Assembly (NCBI GenBank): GCA_015057205.1
Contig: SVEW01000017.1
Span: 1 to 22,671 of the forward strand
DNA: 22,671 nt
Reading direction: 5' to 3'
DNA from: Lachnospiraceae bacterium
GTDB taxonomy: Bacteria; Bacillota; Clostridia; Lachnospirales; Lachnospiraceae
Of this stretch, positions 1 through 6,397 are shown piece after piece; within the stretch, counting starts at the first letter, position 1, and every line of letters begins with the position of its first letter. Position numbers and translations under genes: made by a program. Under the pieces are notes generated by a model, which was not told where the DNA came from, did no database searches, and was given only the letters and a program-made list of their open reading frames with translations.

Positions 1-743
1 TTATTTTTCGTACTTCGCGCCCTCGCACCCCGTCGAATCCATTTTAAATCCTGTCGATAAAGGGTCGCCATTTTCCGTTCACGCGCCAACGCATCGTCAA
101 AGCGTGCAGCCCGCAACTCCAGGTAACCGGAATAATTCGTTTCATAGCGATACAAATTACCGTTATCCAACTCCACTATTTCTTGCGTCACCTGATCCAA
201 AAAATATCTGTCATGGGTAACCAGCAGCAACGCACCTTGGTATTTTTGCAAGCAAGATTGCAGATACTCAATCATCGCATGATCCAAATGGTTCGTTGGC
301 TCATCCAAAATCATTAATTCCGCCGGAGTCAAAAGCACCGCCGCAAGCGCAGCTCTTTTCCGTTGCCCTCCCGATAATTCTCCCGGATTTGCATCCGGAT
401 TATCCAATCCAAAACGAAGAAGCATTGCCTTCGCCTCCCCGGCAACATCCCAATGTTCAGCCTTTCCCTCTATCTGTTTCACCACATTTTCCAAAAGCGT
501 ATGCCGTTCATCAAATATGGGCTCCTGCGGCAAATACGATATGCGCAGATTTCTATTCCGAATCACCTCTCCGGCATCCGGTTCCAGTACTCCGGCAACA
601 ACAGATAGCAAAGTAGACTTACCACATCCATTTACACCTACCACACCTATTTTATCTGTGTCACCAATCCCTAGTGTCACCGCCTTCAAAAGTTCTTTAT
701 CTTCAAATGTTTTCTCAACACGCTCTGCATTTAATATATTCAT
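1..743 (-). CDS. ABC-F family ATPase, Uup-like (N-terminal part, cut by window edge)
   Basis: ABC-F proteins are soluble tandem-ATPase factors that act on the ribosome. They carry no membrane segments. Translating from the ATG at 743 gives 247 residues before the window ends. Walker A (GVNGCGKST) is at 36-44, the signature LSGGQ at 123-127, Walker B plus the ABC-F hallmark DEPTNHLD around 144-154, and the switch histidine in THDRYF at 177. After the first ATPase domain the inter-domain linker begins, with WIRRGARARSTK (235-246), a motif typical of the Uup branch. The second ATPase domain lies outside the window. The start codon overlaps the stop of the cyclophilin gene by four bases (ATGA), so the two are probably translationally coupled. 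Family assignment is firm; the Uup subgroup rests on the linker motif. Confidence 0.93.
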   Translation of the reverse strand, partial: MNILNAERVEKTFEDKELLKAVTLGIGDTDKIGVVGVNGCGKSTLLSVVAGVLEPDAGEVIRNRNLRISYLPQEPIFDERHTLLENVVKQIEGKAEHWDVAGEAKAMLLRFGLDNPDANPGELSGGQRKRAALAAVLLTPAELMILDEPTNHLDHAMIEYLQSCLQKYQGALLLVTHDRYFLDQVTQEIVELDNGNLYRYETNYSGYLELRAARFDDALARERKMATLYRQDLKWIRRGARARSTKN

Positions 744-1237
744 TCCACTGTAACACTTTCTACTATTTCATCCGACTTTGGCTTATGAAATTTGAATCCG
801 CTAGGCTCATCAACAAGTTCGACCACTTCCACCTTTTCCAGACGCTCAATTTCCTCCCAGCCCGCCGTTATCTCTCCTATCACGGTGAACTTACCATCAA
901 GGCGTTCATGCCTATCCAGCGTGACAAAAAACTGACTTCCGGAGGCCATTTTACCGTCGCCAGCCATGGCAACCGTTCCTCTCACAAACCTCTTCTCATG
1001 ATTCGCCGGTATCATTTCATACTCCGGCTCCACCATCACATCAATTTCTTCATCCACACCATCTTGAAACAGCGGTTGGATTACAAATCCCGGTTCCAAT
1101 CGCTCAATTACTTTTCCGTCATACTTCTTTTTGTCAATCATTGCAAGCATTCGTTCCGTTGCCTTCGGCGCCAGTTCTTCATCGAGCGAAAAAGTAAACG
1201 CTCCGTGATTCTTTATCTTTACCGTAACATATTTCAT
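740..1237 (-). CDS. Cyclophilin-type peptidyl-prolyl isomerase-like protein
   Basis: This 165-residue protein has no signal peptide, so it is probably cytoplasmic. It has the cyclophilin core: FVRGTVAMAG (84-93), SGSQFFVTL (99-107, with the substrate-contacting Gln and Phe) and LDGKFTVIGEI (113-123). Family members catalyse cis-trans isomerisation of X-Pro bonds. The usual FxxQGGD-F-x-R loop is replaced here by FVIQPLFQDG (51-60), and I see no arginine in the position of the classic catalytic Arg, so activity may be altered. Other Firmicute cyclophilins with an IQP variant exist, from general knowledge. A GGGAGG ribosome-binding site precedes the ATG. The stop overlaps the start of the ABC-F gene. 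The rplL terminator lies only about 20 bases upstream, and no separate promoter is obvious. Confidence 0.85.
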   Translation of the reverse strand: MKYVTVKIKNHGAFTFSLDEELAPKATERMLAMIDKKKYDGKVIERLEPGFVIQPLFQDGVDEEIDVMVEPEYEMIPANHEKRFVRGTVAMAGDGKMASGSQFFVTLDRHERLDGKFTVIGEITAGWEEIERLEKVEVVELVDEPSGFKFHKPKSDEIVESVTVE

Positions 1238-1257
1238 CGTAAAACCTCCCTGTGATA

Positions 1258-1295
1258 CGAAAAAACCGGCGCGAGCTTTCGCTCATACGCCGGTT
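1258..1295 (-). terminator. Rho-independent terminator after rplL
   Basis: Read on the minus strand, eight-base arms AACCGGCG/CGCCGGTT (1288-1295 with 1264-1271) enclose a second four-base stem, GAGC/GCTC, capped by a GAAA tetraloop. A run of six T follows. It is placed between rplL and the cyclophilin gene. Confidence 0.9.
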
Positions 1296-1318
1296 CCATA
1301 TTCGCTTTGCTATTATTC

Positions 1319-1696
1319 TTATTTAAGAGTAACTTTAGCGCCTTCAGCTTCCAATTTAGCTTTGATATCTTCAGCTTCAGCCTTCTCAGCCTGCTCTTTG
1401 ATAACCTTTGGAGCTCCGTCAACAACTTCTTTAGCTTCTTTCAAGCCAAGACCAGTTGCTTCACGAACTACTTTGATAACCTTAACTTTGTTTGGTCCAA
1501 CTTCAGTTAACTCAACATCAAACTCAGTCTTCTCTTCGCCTGCTGCTGCACCGTCTCCACCAGCTGCTGCTACAACAACACCTGCTGCTGCGGATACACC
1601 AAATTCTTCTTCACATGCTTTTACTAATTCGTTTAACTCTAATACGCTTAATTCTTTGATAGCTTCAATAAATTCTGCTGTAGTTAATTTTGCCAT
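1319..1696 (-). CDS. rplL: 50S ribosomal protein L7/L12
   Basis: L7/L12 forms the flexible stalk of the large subunit and recruits translational GTPases. The 125-residue length is normal. The N-terminal dimerisation helices (MAKLTTAEFIEAIKELSVLE) lead into an Ala/Gly-rich hinge around 36-52. The conserved C-terminal domain runs from about 57 to 125, with the KVKVIKVVRE and LGLKEAKEVVDGAPK segments used to contact elongation factors. A GGAGG site precedes the ATG. It is the second gene of the rplJ-rplL unit, as usual, and is followed at once by a strong terminator instead of rpoB. Confidence 0.98.
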   Translation of the reverse strand: MAKLTTAEFIEAIKELSVLELNELVKACEEEFGVSAAAGVVVAAAGGDGAAAGEEKTEFDVELTEVGPNKVKVIKVVREATGLGLKEAKEVVDGAPKVIKEQAEKAEAEDIKAKLEAEGAKVTLK

Positions 1697-1756
1697 TATA
1701 ATTTACCTCCATGTTGGTTTTTAAAATTCAATCAATTAGATTCTAATAAAATTCGA

Positions 1757-2308
1757 TTAAGCTTCTGCTGGAGCTTCTTCGGTTGCTGCTTCTTCCGCCG
1801 GAGCAGCTGCTACGCATTCACCTGCGCCACCTTTCTCTGCGATCTGGTTAAGAACACGAGCAAGGTTGGTAATAGGAGACTGAATACTTCCAAGGAATTT
1901 GGAAAGTAATTCTTCTCTGGATGGAACAAGTGCAATCTGATTAATTCCTGTTGCATCGTAATATGTTCCTTCTACAACACCGCCCTTTAATTCAAGAGCC
2001 GGAGCTGTCTTGGCAAATTTCGCAAGTACTCTTGCCGGAGCCGTTGCATCTTCTGTAGATACTGCCATAGCACTTGGTCCTTCTAAGTGACAATCAAGGC
2101 TTTCGAAATCAGTTCCCTTAAATGCAAATCTCATCATTGTGTTCTTATAAACTTTATAAGTAACACCGGCTTCTCTTAACTGTTTACGTAATTCAGTATC
2201 CTGCGCAACGGTAAGTCCGCGGTGATCAACTAACACAACTGACTGCGCGTCTTTAATCTGCTCTGAAATTTCCTGTACGATTGGTTGTTTAAGTTCTACC
2301 TTAGCCAC
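1757..2308 (-). CDS. rplJ: 50S ribosomal protein L10
   Basis: L10 anchors the L7/L12 dimers to 23S rRNA at the base of the stalk. The 183-residue product opens with MAKVELKQPIVQEISEQIKDAQSVVLVDHRGLT-type sequence (the last part matching the rRNA-binding region) and contains the K-NTMMRFA segment near 55-62. It ends in a short Ala/Glu-rich tail (about 168-183), which makes it slightly longer than average. The start is GTG at 2306-2308, chosen because GGAGG lies at 2319-2323, ten bases upstream. Expression is expected to be controlled by the upstream L10 leader, to which the L10(L12)4 complex binds as a feedback signal. Confidence 0.98.
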   Translation of the reverse strand: MAKVELKQPIVQEISEQIKDAQSVVLVDHRGLTVAQDTELRKQLREAGVTYKVYKNTMMRFAFKGTDFESLDCHLEGPSAMAVSTEDATAPARVLAKFAKTAPALELKGGVVEGTYYDATGINQIALVPSREELLSKFLGSIQSPITNLARVLNQIAEKGGAGECVAAAPAEEAATEEAPAEA

Positions 2309-2365
2309 GAATCGTGCACCTCCTTATTTTATTTCTTTCCTCAGACGAGGACGAGGCTTATTACA

Positions 2366-2495
2366 AATAAAAAACCTCTCTGCCGTTAGACAGAGAGGTA
2401 GATTACTATACTTTCGTATTTGTAAATCCTCGGTAGGCCATGCAAGTTACGCCTAAGTGGCACCTACTGTCTTCGGCTGTGTTCTCTCAAACACA
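2366..2495 (-). promoter_or_regulatory. L10 leader (autoregulatory mRNA leader of rplJ-rplL)
   Basis: On the minus strand, the transcript from the promoter at 2502-2530 begins near 2495 and contains the segment GTAGGTGCCACTTAGGCG followed by TTGCATGGCCTACCGAGG. This closely matches the known L10 leader consensus with its internal-loop protein-binding site. The GTAGG and CCTAC arms pair. It is followed by a hairpin with a T run (2369-2399) acting as attenuator. Bound L10-L12 complex would favour termination. Confidence 0.88.
2369..2399 (-). terminator. Attenuator hairpin of the L10 leader
   Basis: Nine-base arms ACCTCTCTG/CAGAGAGGT (2391-2399 and 2374-2382) with an eight-base loop, followed on the minus strand by TTTTTT. 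It lies about 60 bases upstream of the rplJ start, as expected for an attenuator within the leader. Confidence 0.9.
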
Positions 2496-2501
2496 ATGGT
2501 G

Positions 2502-2530
2502 ATTATACCATCACTATTTATTGATGTCAA
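2502..2530 (-). promoter_or_regulatory. Sigma-A promoter of rplJ-rplL, fully consensus
   Basis: Minus-strand TTGACA (2525-2530), a 17-base spacer and TATAAT (2502-2507). TG one base before the -10 box adds an extended -10. Predicted transcription start is near 2495, at the beginning of the L10 leader. The promoter sits directly after the rplA stop, giving rplJL its own transcription besides read-through. Confidence 0.92.
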
Positions 2531-2551
2531 TACCAAATTTAATCTTTGTGC

Positions 2552-3244
2552 TTACGCCAACTTATTAACGTTGATCTTCACACCAGGACCCATAGTAGGA
2601 GCAAGAGTAACACTCTTTAAGTATGCACCCTTAACTGCACTTGGTCTTGCTTTGATAACGGCATCCATTAAAGCTTGGAAGTTGTCCGCTAACTGTTCTT
2701 CTGTAAAAGATGCTTTTCCAACTGGCACGTGGATAATGTTTGCTTTGTCCAATCTGTACTCAATCTTACCAGCTTTGATGTCTTCTACTGCTTTCTTAAC
2801 ATCCATAGTTACAGTACCAGCTTTTGGGTTTGGCATTAAGCCCTTCGGTCCAAGTACACGTCCTAAACGACCAACAACACCCATCATATCCGGTGTAGCA
2901 ACTACTACGTCGAAATCAAACCATCCTTCGTTCTGGATCTTCGGAATTAATTCCTCGCCACCAACGAAATCAGCACCTGCTGCCTGCGCTTCGTCAAGCT
3001 TCTCGTTCTTAGCAAATACCAATACACGAACGGTCTTACCAGTTCCGTGAGGTAATACTACCGCACCACGGATCTGCTGATCTGCGTGACGTCCATCACA
3101 ACCGGTACGGATGTGAGCTTCGATTGTCTCGTCAAACTTTGCTACAGAAGCTTTCTTTACTAAAGAAATAGCCTCTGCTGTATCGTACTGCATAGTTTTG
3201 TCGATAACCTTTGCAGTCTCTAAATATCTCTTTCCTCTTTTCAT
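2552..3244 (-). CDS. rplA: 50S ribosomal protein L1
   Basis: L1 forms the mobile L1 stalk that handles deacylated tRNA at the E site. In many bacteria it also represses its own operon. The product is 230 residues from the ATG at 3242-3244 (MKRGKRYLETAKVID), preceded by GGAGG at 3252-3256. A longer reading frame with 14 extra residues starts in front of this ribosome-binding site and is rejected. Conserved parts include the TGCDGRHADQQIRGAVVLPHGTGK segment near 50-70 and GRLGRVLGPKGLMPNPKAGTV in the middle. rplK lies 70 bases upstream, as usual. Confidence 0.98.
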   Translation of the reverse strand: MKRGKRYLETAKVIDKTMQYDTAEAISLVKKASVAKFDETIEAHIRTGCDGRHADQQIRGAVVLPHGTGKTVRVLVFAKNEKLDEAQAAGADFVGGEELIPKIQNEGWFDFDVVVATPDMMGVVGRLGRVLGPKGLMPNPKAGTVTMDVKKAVEDIKAGKIEYRLDKANIIHVPVGKASFTEEQLADNFQALMDAVIKARPSAVKGAYLKSVTLAPTMGPGVKINVNKLA

Positions 3245-3314
3245 GAATATACCTCCTGTGGTTATATCGGGAGAGGTCCCTCCCACGTTATTTCCAAATT
3301 CTTAAAAGTCTTAA

Positions 3315-3743
3315 TTAGTCTTCTGCTACAGTTACACCCATGCTACGGCAAGTTCCTTCGATCATGCTCATTGCTGCTTCGATGGATGCTGCGTTTAAGT
3401 CAGGCATCTTTGTTTCTGCAATTTCTCTAACCTGAGCTTTGGTGATAGTTGCAACCTTAGTTTTGTTTGGTACACCAGAACCGGACTTGATGTTACAAGC
3501 CTTCTTGATTAATACTGGTGCTGGCGGAGTCTTTGTTACGAAGCTGAAGCTTCTGTCCGCATATACAGTAATTACTACCGGGATGATTAAATCACCCTTG
3601 TCAGCTGTTCTTGCATTGAACTGTTTCGTGAATTCTACAATGTTCACACCGTGCTGACCAAGTGCAGGACCAACTGGAGGAGCAGGTGTTGCCTTTCCAG
3701 CAGGAATCTGCAGTTTGATATATCCTTCTACTTTCTTTGCCAT
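3315..3743 (-). CDS. rplK: 50S ribosomal protein L11
   Basis: L11 binds the GTPase-associated region of 23S rRNA and is needed for stringent-response sensing by RelA-type enzymes. The 142-residue product has the N-terminal domain with the proline-rich GKATPAPPVGPALGQHGVN signature (about 17-35). The C-terminal rRNA-binding domain ends in the conserved GTCRSMGVTV segment. A GGAGG site lies just upstream of the ATG at 3743. It is preceded by nusG and followed by rplA, the standard bacterial order. Confidence 0.98.
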   Translation of the reverse strand: MAKKVEGYIKLQIPAGKATPAPPVGPALGQHGVNIVEFTKQFNARTADKGDLIIPVVITVYADRSFSFVTKTPPAPVLIKKACNIKSGSGVPNKTKVATITKAQVREIAETKMPDLNAASIEAAMSMIEGTCRSMGVTVAED

Positions 3744-3781
3744 TTTGCCAATTGCCTCCTTAACTTAATAAAAAAACATCT

Positions 3782-4297
3782 TTACATCTTCTTAATCTCT
3801 GCGAAACTTATTTCTACCGGTGTTTCGCGACCGAACATATCAACATTGATTGTGACAGTCTGTTTATGTTCGTTGATACTTAAGATAGCACCTACGGTGC
3901 CGGCCCACACGCCACCTGTTACAGTGACAGTATCTCCAACCTCAAGGTCAATCTCAATGTTGTCATGCACAATGCCGAGCGTTTCCATCTCTGCATCCGT
4001 CAATGGTACCGGCTTAGAGCCCGGGCCGACAAACCCAGTAACTCCTCTGGTATTTCTGACCACATACCATGTGTCATCATTCATCACCATATTAATAAGC
4101 ACATAGCCCGGAAACATTTTCTTGGAAACCTGCTTCCGCACTCCATTTTTCAATTCAACAACATCCTGCATCGGAACACGAACCTCAAGGATTTGATCTT
4201 CCAAATGCCGATTCTCGATTGCCTTGTCAATGTTCGTCTTTACCTTATTCTCATATCCTGAGTAGGTATGAACTACATACCAGTTTGCCTCTGCCAT
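3782..4297 (-). CDS. nusG: Transcription termination/antitermination factor NusG
   Basis: NusG binds RNA polymerase and modulates pausing, elongation and transcription-translation coupling. The 171-residue protein shows the NGN domain (WYVVHTYSGYENKVKTNI at 6-23, FPGYVLINMVM near 62-72, VRNTRGVTGFVG near 80-91). A linker follows, then a KOW domain (VGDTVTVTGGVWAGTVGAI, about 120-138). Length and architecture are normal. AAGGAG precedes the ATG. It is 17 bases downstream of secE and in the same transcript as rpmG and the L11-L1 genes. Confidence 0.98.
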   Translation of the reverse strand: MAEANWYVVHTYSGYENKVKTNIDKAIENRHLEDQILEVRVPMQDVVELKNGVRKQVSKKMFPGYVLINMVMNDDTWYVVRNTRGVTGFVGPGSKPVPLTDAEMETLGIVHDNIEIDLEVGDTVTVTGGVWAGTVGAILSINEHKQTVTINVDMFGRETPVEISFAEIKKM

Positions 4298-4314
4298 CTA
4301 TACTCTCCTTATCC

Positions 4315-4515
4315 TTATAAATTAACCAAAATGTCAATGCCATACTGTACCAGATAATCCACGCCCGCAATAATCAGGCCTAAGATTACAGTTGATACAA
4401 GCACAGCTACAGTCTGGCGGATAATGGTATCCTTGGATGGCCAGATAATCTTACGATATTCTGACTTGAGGCCGGTAAACCAACTTTTGTTTGGAGCCTT
4501 CTTTTCTTCACTCAT
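4315..4515 (-). CDS. secE: Preprotein translocase subunit SecE
   Basis: SecE clamps SecY in the general protein export channel. The 66-residue protein has the single-span form found in Gram-positives. An amphipathic helix contains EYRKIIWPSKDT (19-30), which includes the conserved WPS/KIxWPS motif, and one transmembrane segment spans about 34-57. AAGGAG lies upstream of the ATG at 4515. Flanked by rpmG and nusG, the typical context. Confidence 0.97.
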   Translation of the reverse strand: MSEEKKAPNKSWFTGLKSEYRKIIWPSKDTIIRQTVAVLVSTVILGLIIAGVDYLVQYGIDILVNL

Positions 4516-4541
4516 AATAATACTCCTTCGCTCAGTCTAGA

Positions 4542-4691
4542 CTATTTCGTTTCTTTGTGCAAAGTATGTGTTTTGCAGAATCTGCAATACTTCTTTGTTT
4601 CCATTCTGTCCGGATGAGTCTTCTTGTCTTTGGTCATGTTATAGTTACGCTGTTTGCATTCTGTACATGCCAATGTTATTCTAGTGCGCAC
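4542..4691 (-). CDS. rpmG: 50S ribosomal protein L33, zinc-binding form
   Basis: A 49-residue ribosomal protein of the large subunit. The start is GTG at 4689-4691 with GGAGG at 4700-4704, eight bases upstream. It reads MRTRITLACTECKQRNYN at the N-terminus. CxxC pairs at Cys9/Cys12 and Cys36/Cys39 form the zinc ribbon of the C+ paralogue class. Stop TAG at 4542-4544, 26 bases before secE. It is the first gene of the rpmG-secE-nusG-rplK-rplA transcript. Confidence 0.96.
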   Translation of the reverse strand: MRTRITLACTECKQRNYNMTKDKKTHPDRMETKKYCRFCKTHTLHKETK

Positions 4692-4762
4692 AACTTCCAC
4701 CTCCACTTAATTTTCTTGCGTTTTTAGGCATAAAAAAAAGACCTACTTCCATCGCTAGTTTA

Positions 4763-4791
4763 TAGTAGCACGTAAGACCTTTTTCGTCAAC
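4763..4791 (-). promoter_or_regulatory. Sigma-A promoter of the rpmG-secE-nusG-rplK-rplA operon
   Basis: Minus-strand TTGACG (4786-4791), a 17-base spacer and TACTAT (4763-4768). This places transcription start around 4755, about 65 bases before the rpmG GTG. The match and spacing suit a strong housekeeping promoter. Confidence 0.82.
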
Positions 4792-4809
4792 CTCTTTTTT
4801 AAAAAACGA

Positions 4810-4837
4810 TAAAGTTATTTTACCACTAAGCCGATAT
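4810..4837 (+). promoter_or_regulatory. Sigma-28 (SigD/FliA-type) flagellar promoter
   Basis: TAAA at 4810-4813 (followed by GTTA, so TAAAGTTA), a 16-base gap, and GCCGATAT at 4830-4837. The Bacillus SigD consensus is TAAA, 14-16 bases, GCCGATAT, so both boxes match exactly. It points towards the FliD-like gene and would give a leader of about 200 bases. Chance occurrence of both boxes with legal spacing directly upstream of a flagellar-family gene is unlikely. Confidence 0.85.
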
Positions 4838-4911
4838 ATATGCAAGAGAGAAAATACCTTTTTTCGTCGGATTCACCATATTTTCATCCTCTTCATACTA
4901 CATCTAGATAG

Positions 4912-4949
4912 ATTTGTCAAGTATTTTTTGTATCTTGTGGATGACAAAT
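4912..4949. repeat. Inverted repeat ATTTGTCA/TGACAAAT overlapping a -35 box
   Basis: Perfect eight-base arms at 4912-4919 and 4942-4949 are separated by 22 bases. The right arm covers most of the -35 hexamer of the sigma-A-like promoter. This could be an operator bound by a dimeric or looping regulator, or simply a weak stem in the leader RNA from the upstream promoter. No regulator can be named. Confidence 0.5.
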
Positions 4950-4969
4950 GTTACATTTTGTTTTATAAT
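4941..4969 (+). promoter_or_regulatory. Sigma-A-like promoter upstream of the FliD-like gene
   Basis: ATGACA (4941-4946), a 17-base spacer and a perfect TATAAT (4964-4969). Expected start near 4976, about 68 bases before the chosen ATG. Together with the sigma-28 site this suggests dual control. Confidence 0.7.
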
Positions 4970-4998
4970 ATATGTATAAATGGATTTAGTGTACCCGA

Positions 4999-5017
4999 CG
5001 TTTATTTAATATAAACG
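4999..5017 (+). other. Small hairpin in the leader of the FliD-like gene
   Basis: CGTTTAT (4999-5005) and ATAAACG (5011-5017) form a perfect seven-base stem with a TTAAT loop. It lies about 16 bases upstream of the AAGGAGGGG ribosome-binding site. It has no T run on the plus strand, so it is not a typical terminator. It may affect mRNA stability or be neutral. Confidence 0.5.
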
Positions 5018-5043
5018 ATTTCATGGAAGAAAGGAGGGGTTAT

Positions 5044-6351
5044 ATGGCAGCAATCGATACAATCTATAATTATTATCTTACTACGTACGGTAGCAACACA
5101 CCGAACCGCTACGATACTCATAAGAAGAGTGAGCTGCGCTCTGTTTACAATAATATGGTTAAAGTAAATAAGGAATCCCCTCTTTACAAGATTCTTGGTC
5201 TTGATAGTGGGGAAGCTTCGCGTTTCGCTATTGATATCAAGGAAAGTTCCATGGGGCTATCCAAGGTAGCTGCATCCTTAAGCGGCGAGGGTAATCTATT
5301 AGAAGGCGCTTTTAGGAAGAAGGTTGCCAATTCCAGTAACCCGGATATTGTTTCCGTTACCTACGTAGGCAAGGAGAACTCCGAAGAAGAACTAAACGAT
5401 TCTTTTTCCGTGCAGGTTAAGAATCTTGCCGAGAGCCAGTTAAATATTGGTAACTATCTGGATGCGGATGGGCGCGATATACCGGCAGGACAATACTCTT
5501 TTGACTTTACAAACAACGCTACTGCTTATGAATTCCAGTACTCCGTTGGTCCCAACGACACCAACGAGGATATTCAGAATAAGTTAGCACGTCTTGTAAA
5601 CACTGCAGATATCGGCGCCAAGGCTCATGTGGATGTGGACGAAGAGAATCGCAGTAGTTTGATTATTGAATCGAAAGAAACCGGTCTGGCCGACTCTGAA
5701 GAATATCTATTTAAGATTATGCCGGCAACCGATCGCGAATCCCAATTAGCTATGGAGAAACTGGGAATTGATTACGTTGCAAGAGAAGCTCACAACTCTT
5801 CCTTCCTTTTGAACGGCAAGGAACACTCTTCTCTTTCCAACACATTTACGATTAACAAGGAATTTGAAATTACACTTCATGGTATCAATGCAGACGATGA
5901 AGCCGCTGTAATTGGGTTTGAGAACGATTTAGATGCTATTGCAGGTAATGTAGGCACATTAATAACTTCATATAACAAGTCCATCGAGACAGCAGAAGCC
6001 TATCGCCAGAGCCAGAGTTCCGATTCTAAACTTTTACACGATATTACTTCTGTTGCTCACGCTTTCCGAAGCGATCTGGAGGGGTTGGGACTTATGGTGC
6101 AGAACAACGGGACCATCGAGATTGACCGGAATATTTTTGATAACGCCATTACCAGCGATACAGACGGCGACGCTTTTAAGCAGTTGAACAACTTCAAGAA
6201 CGCAGCCGCAGCAAGAGCTTCGCAGATTGCCATTAACCCGATGAACTATGTCAACAAGGTTGTTGTAGCATACAAGAACCCGGGGCGCAACTTCAACACC
6301 CCGTATGCTAACAGCATGTACGCAGGTATGATGTTAGATCGCTATTGCTAA
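5044..6351 (+). CDS. FliD-like flagellar cap-related protein (orphan)
   Basis: This 435-residue protein has no signal peptide, which fits export by the flagellar apparatus instead of Sec. The ATG at 5044 is chosen because AAGGAGGGG (5031-5039) lies six bases upstream; an in-frame ATG at 5023 precedes that site. The order of segments resembles FliD/HAP2. NSSNPDIVSVTYVG (about 97-110) resembles the SSdpdvlsata start of the FliD N domain, and SFSVQVKNLAESQ (about 121-133) resembles its YsieVtqLAqaq strand. Then come RSSLIIESKETGLAD (about 210-224), NSSFLLNGKEHSSLSNTF, EITLHG, and a C-terminal helical stretch near NDLDAIAGNVGTLITSYNKSIE. The resemblance is remote and the N-terminus is atypical. 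No other flagellar structural gene is in the window. The sigma-28 promoter independently supports a flagellar role. Confidence 0.7.
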   Translation: MAAIDTIYNYYLTTYGSNTPNRYDTHKKSELRSVYNNMVKVNKESPLYKILGLDSGEASRFAIDIKESSMGLSKVAASLSGEGNLLEGAFRKKVANSSNPDIVSVTYVGKENSEEELNDSFSVQVKNLAESQLNIGNYLDADGRDIPAGQYSFDFTNNATAYEFQYSVGPNDTNEDIQNKLARLVNTADIGAKAHVDVDEENRSSLIIESKETGLADSEEYLFKIMPATDRESQLAMEKLGIDYVAREAHNSSFLLNGKEHSSLSNTFTINKEFEITLHGINADDEAAVIGFENDLDAIAGNVGTLITSYNKSIETAEAYRQSQSSDSKLLHDITSVAHAFRSDLEGLGLMVQNNGTIEIDRNIFDNAITSDTDGDAFKQLNNFKNAAAARASQIAINPMNYVNKVVVAYKNPGRNFNTPYANSMYAGMMLDRYC

Positions 6352-6389
6352 AAGCAGTCACTCTTCCATGTAAGAATGACTGCTTTTTT
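6351..6389 (+). terminator. Terminator of the FliD-like gene, probably shared by the convergent operon
   Basis: AAAGCAGTCA (6351-6360) pairs with TGACTGCTTT, and an inner TCTT/AAGA continues the stem around a CCATGT loop. T6 follows at 6384-6389. On the minus strand a shorter T run (TTTT) follows, so it may also stop the PtmE-type operon converging from the right. Confidence 0.88.
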
Positions 6390-6397
6390 GTATGCTT

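Larger units (their letters stand above)
4692..5043. other. Divergent intergenic region between rpmG and the FliD-like gene
   Basis: This 352-base AT-rich stretch has no convincing coding sequence. It holds a minus-strand sigma-A promoter for rpmG (4763-4791) and, for the plus-strand gene, a sigma-28-type promoter (4810-4837), an eight-base inverted repeat (4912-4949), a sigma-A-like promoter (4941-4969) and a small hairpin (4999-5017). No riboswitch consensus was recognised. Confidence 0.8.

Noticed and set aside
3245..3286. Longer start for L1
   Set aside because: The extension lies upstream of and over the GGAGG site and is not part of conserved L1.
4516..4541. tRNA gene near rpmG/secE, as in many genomes
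   Set aside because: The gap is only 26 bases and no cloverleaf or T-loop sequence is seen nearby.
4735..4785. Terminator formed by the two AAGACCT segments before rpmG
   Set aside because: They are direct, not inverted, copies and one lies in the promoter spacer.
5023..5043. Seven-residue N-terminal extension of the FliD-like protein
   Set aside because: The strong AAGGAGGGG site lies inside this extension, six bases before the ATG at 5044, so translation should begin there.
4838..5043. Cyclic-di-GMP or other riboswitch in the leader of the FliD-like gene
   Set aside because: Expected for flagellar genes in Clostridia, but none of the conserved GEMM core segments is present; only a simple hairpin is seen.
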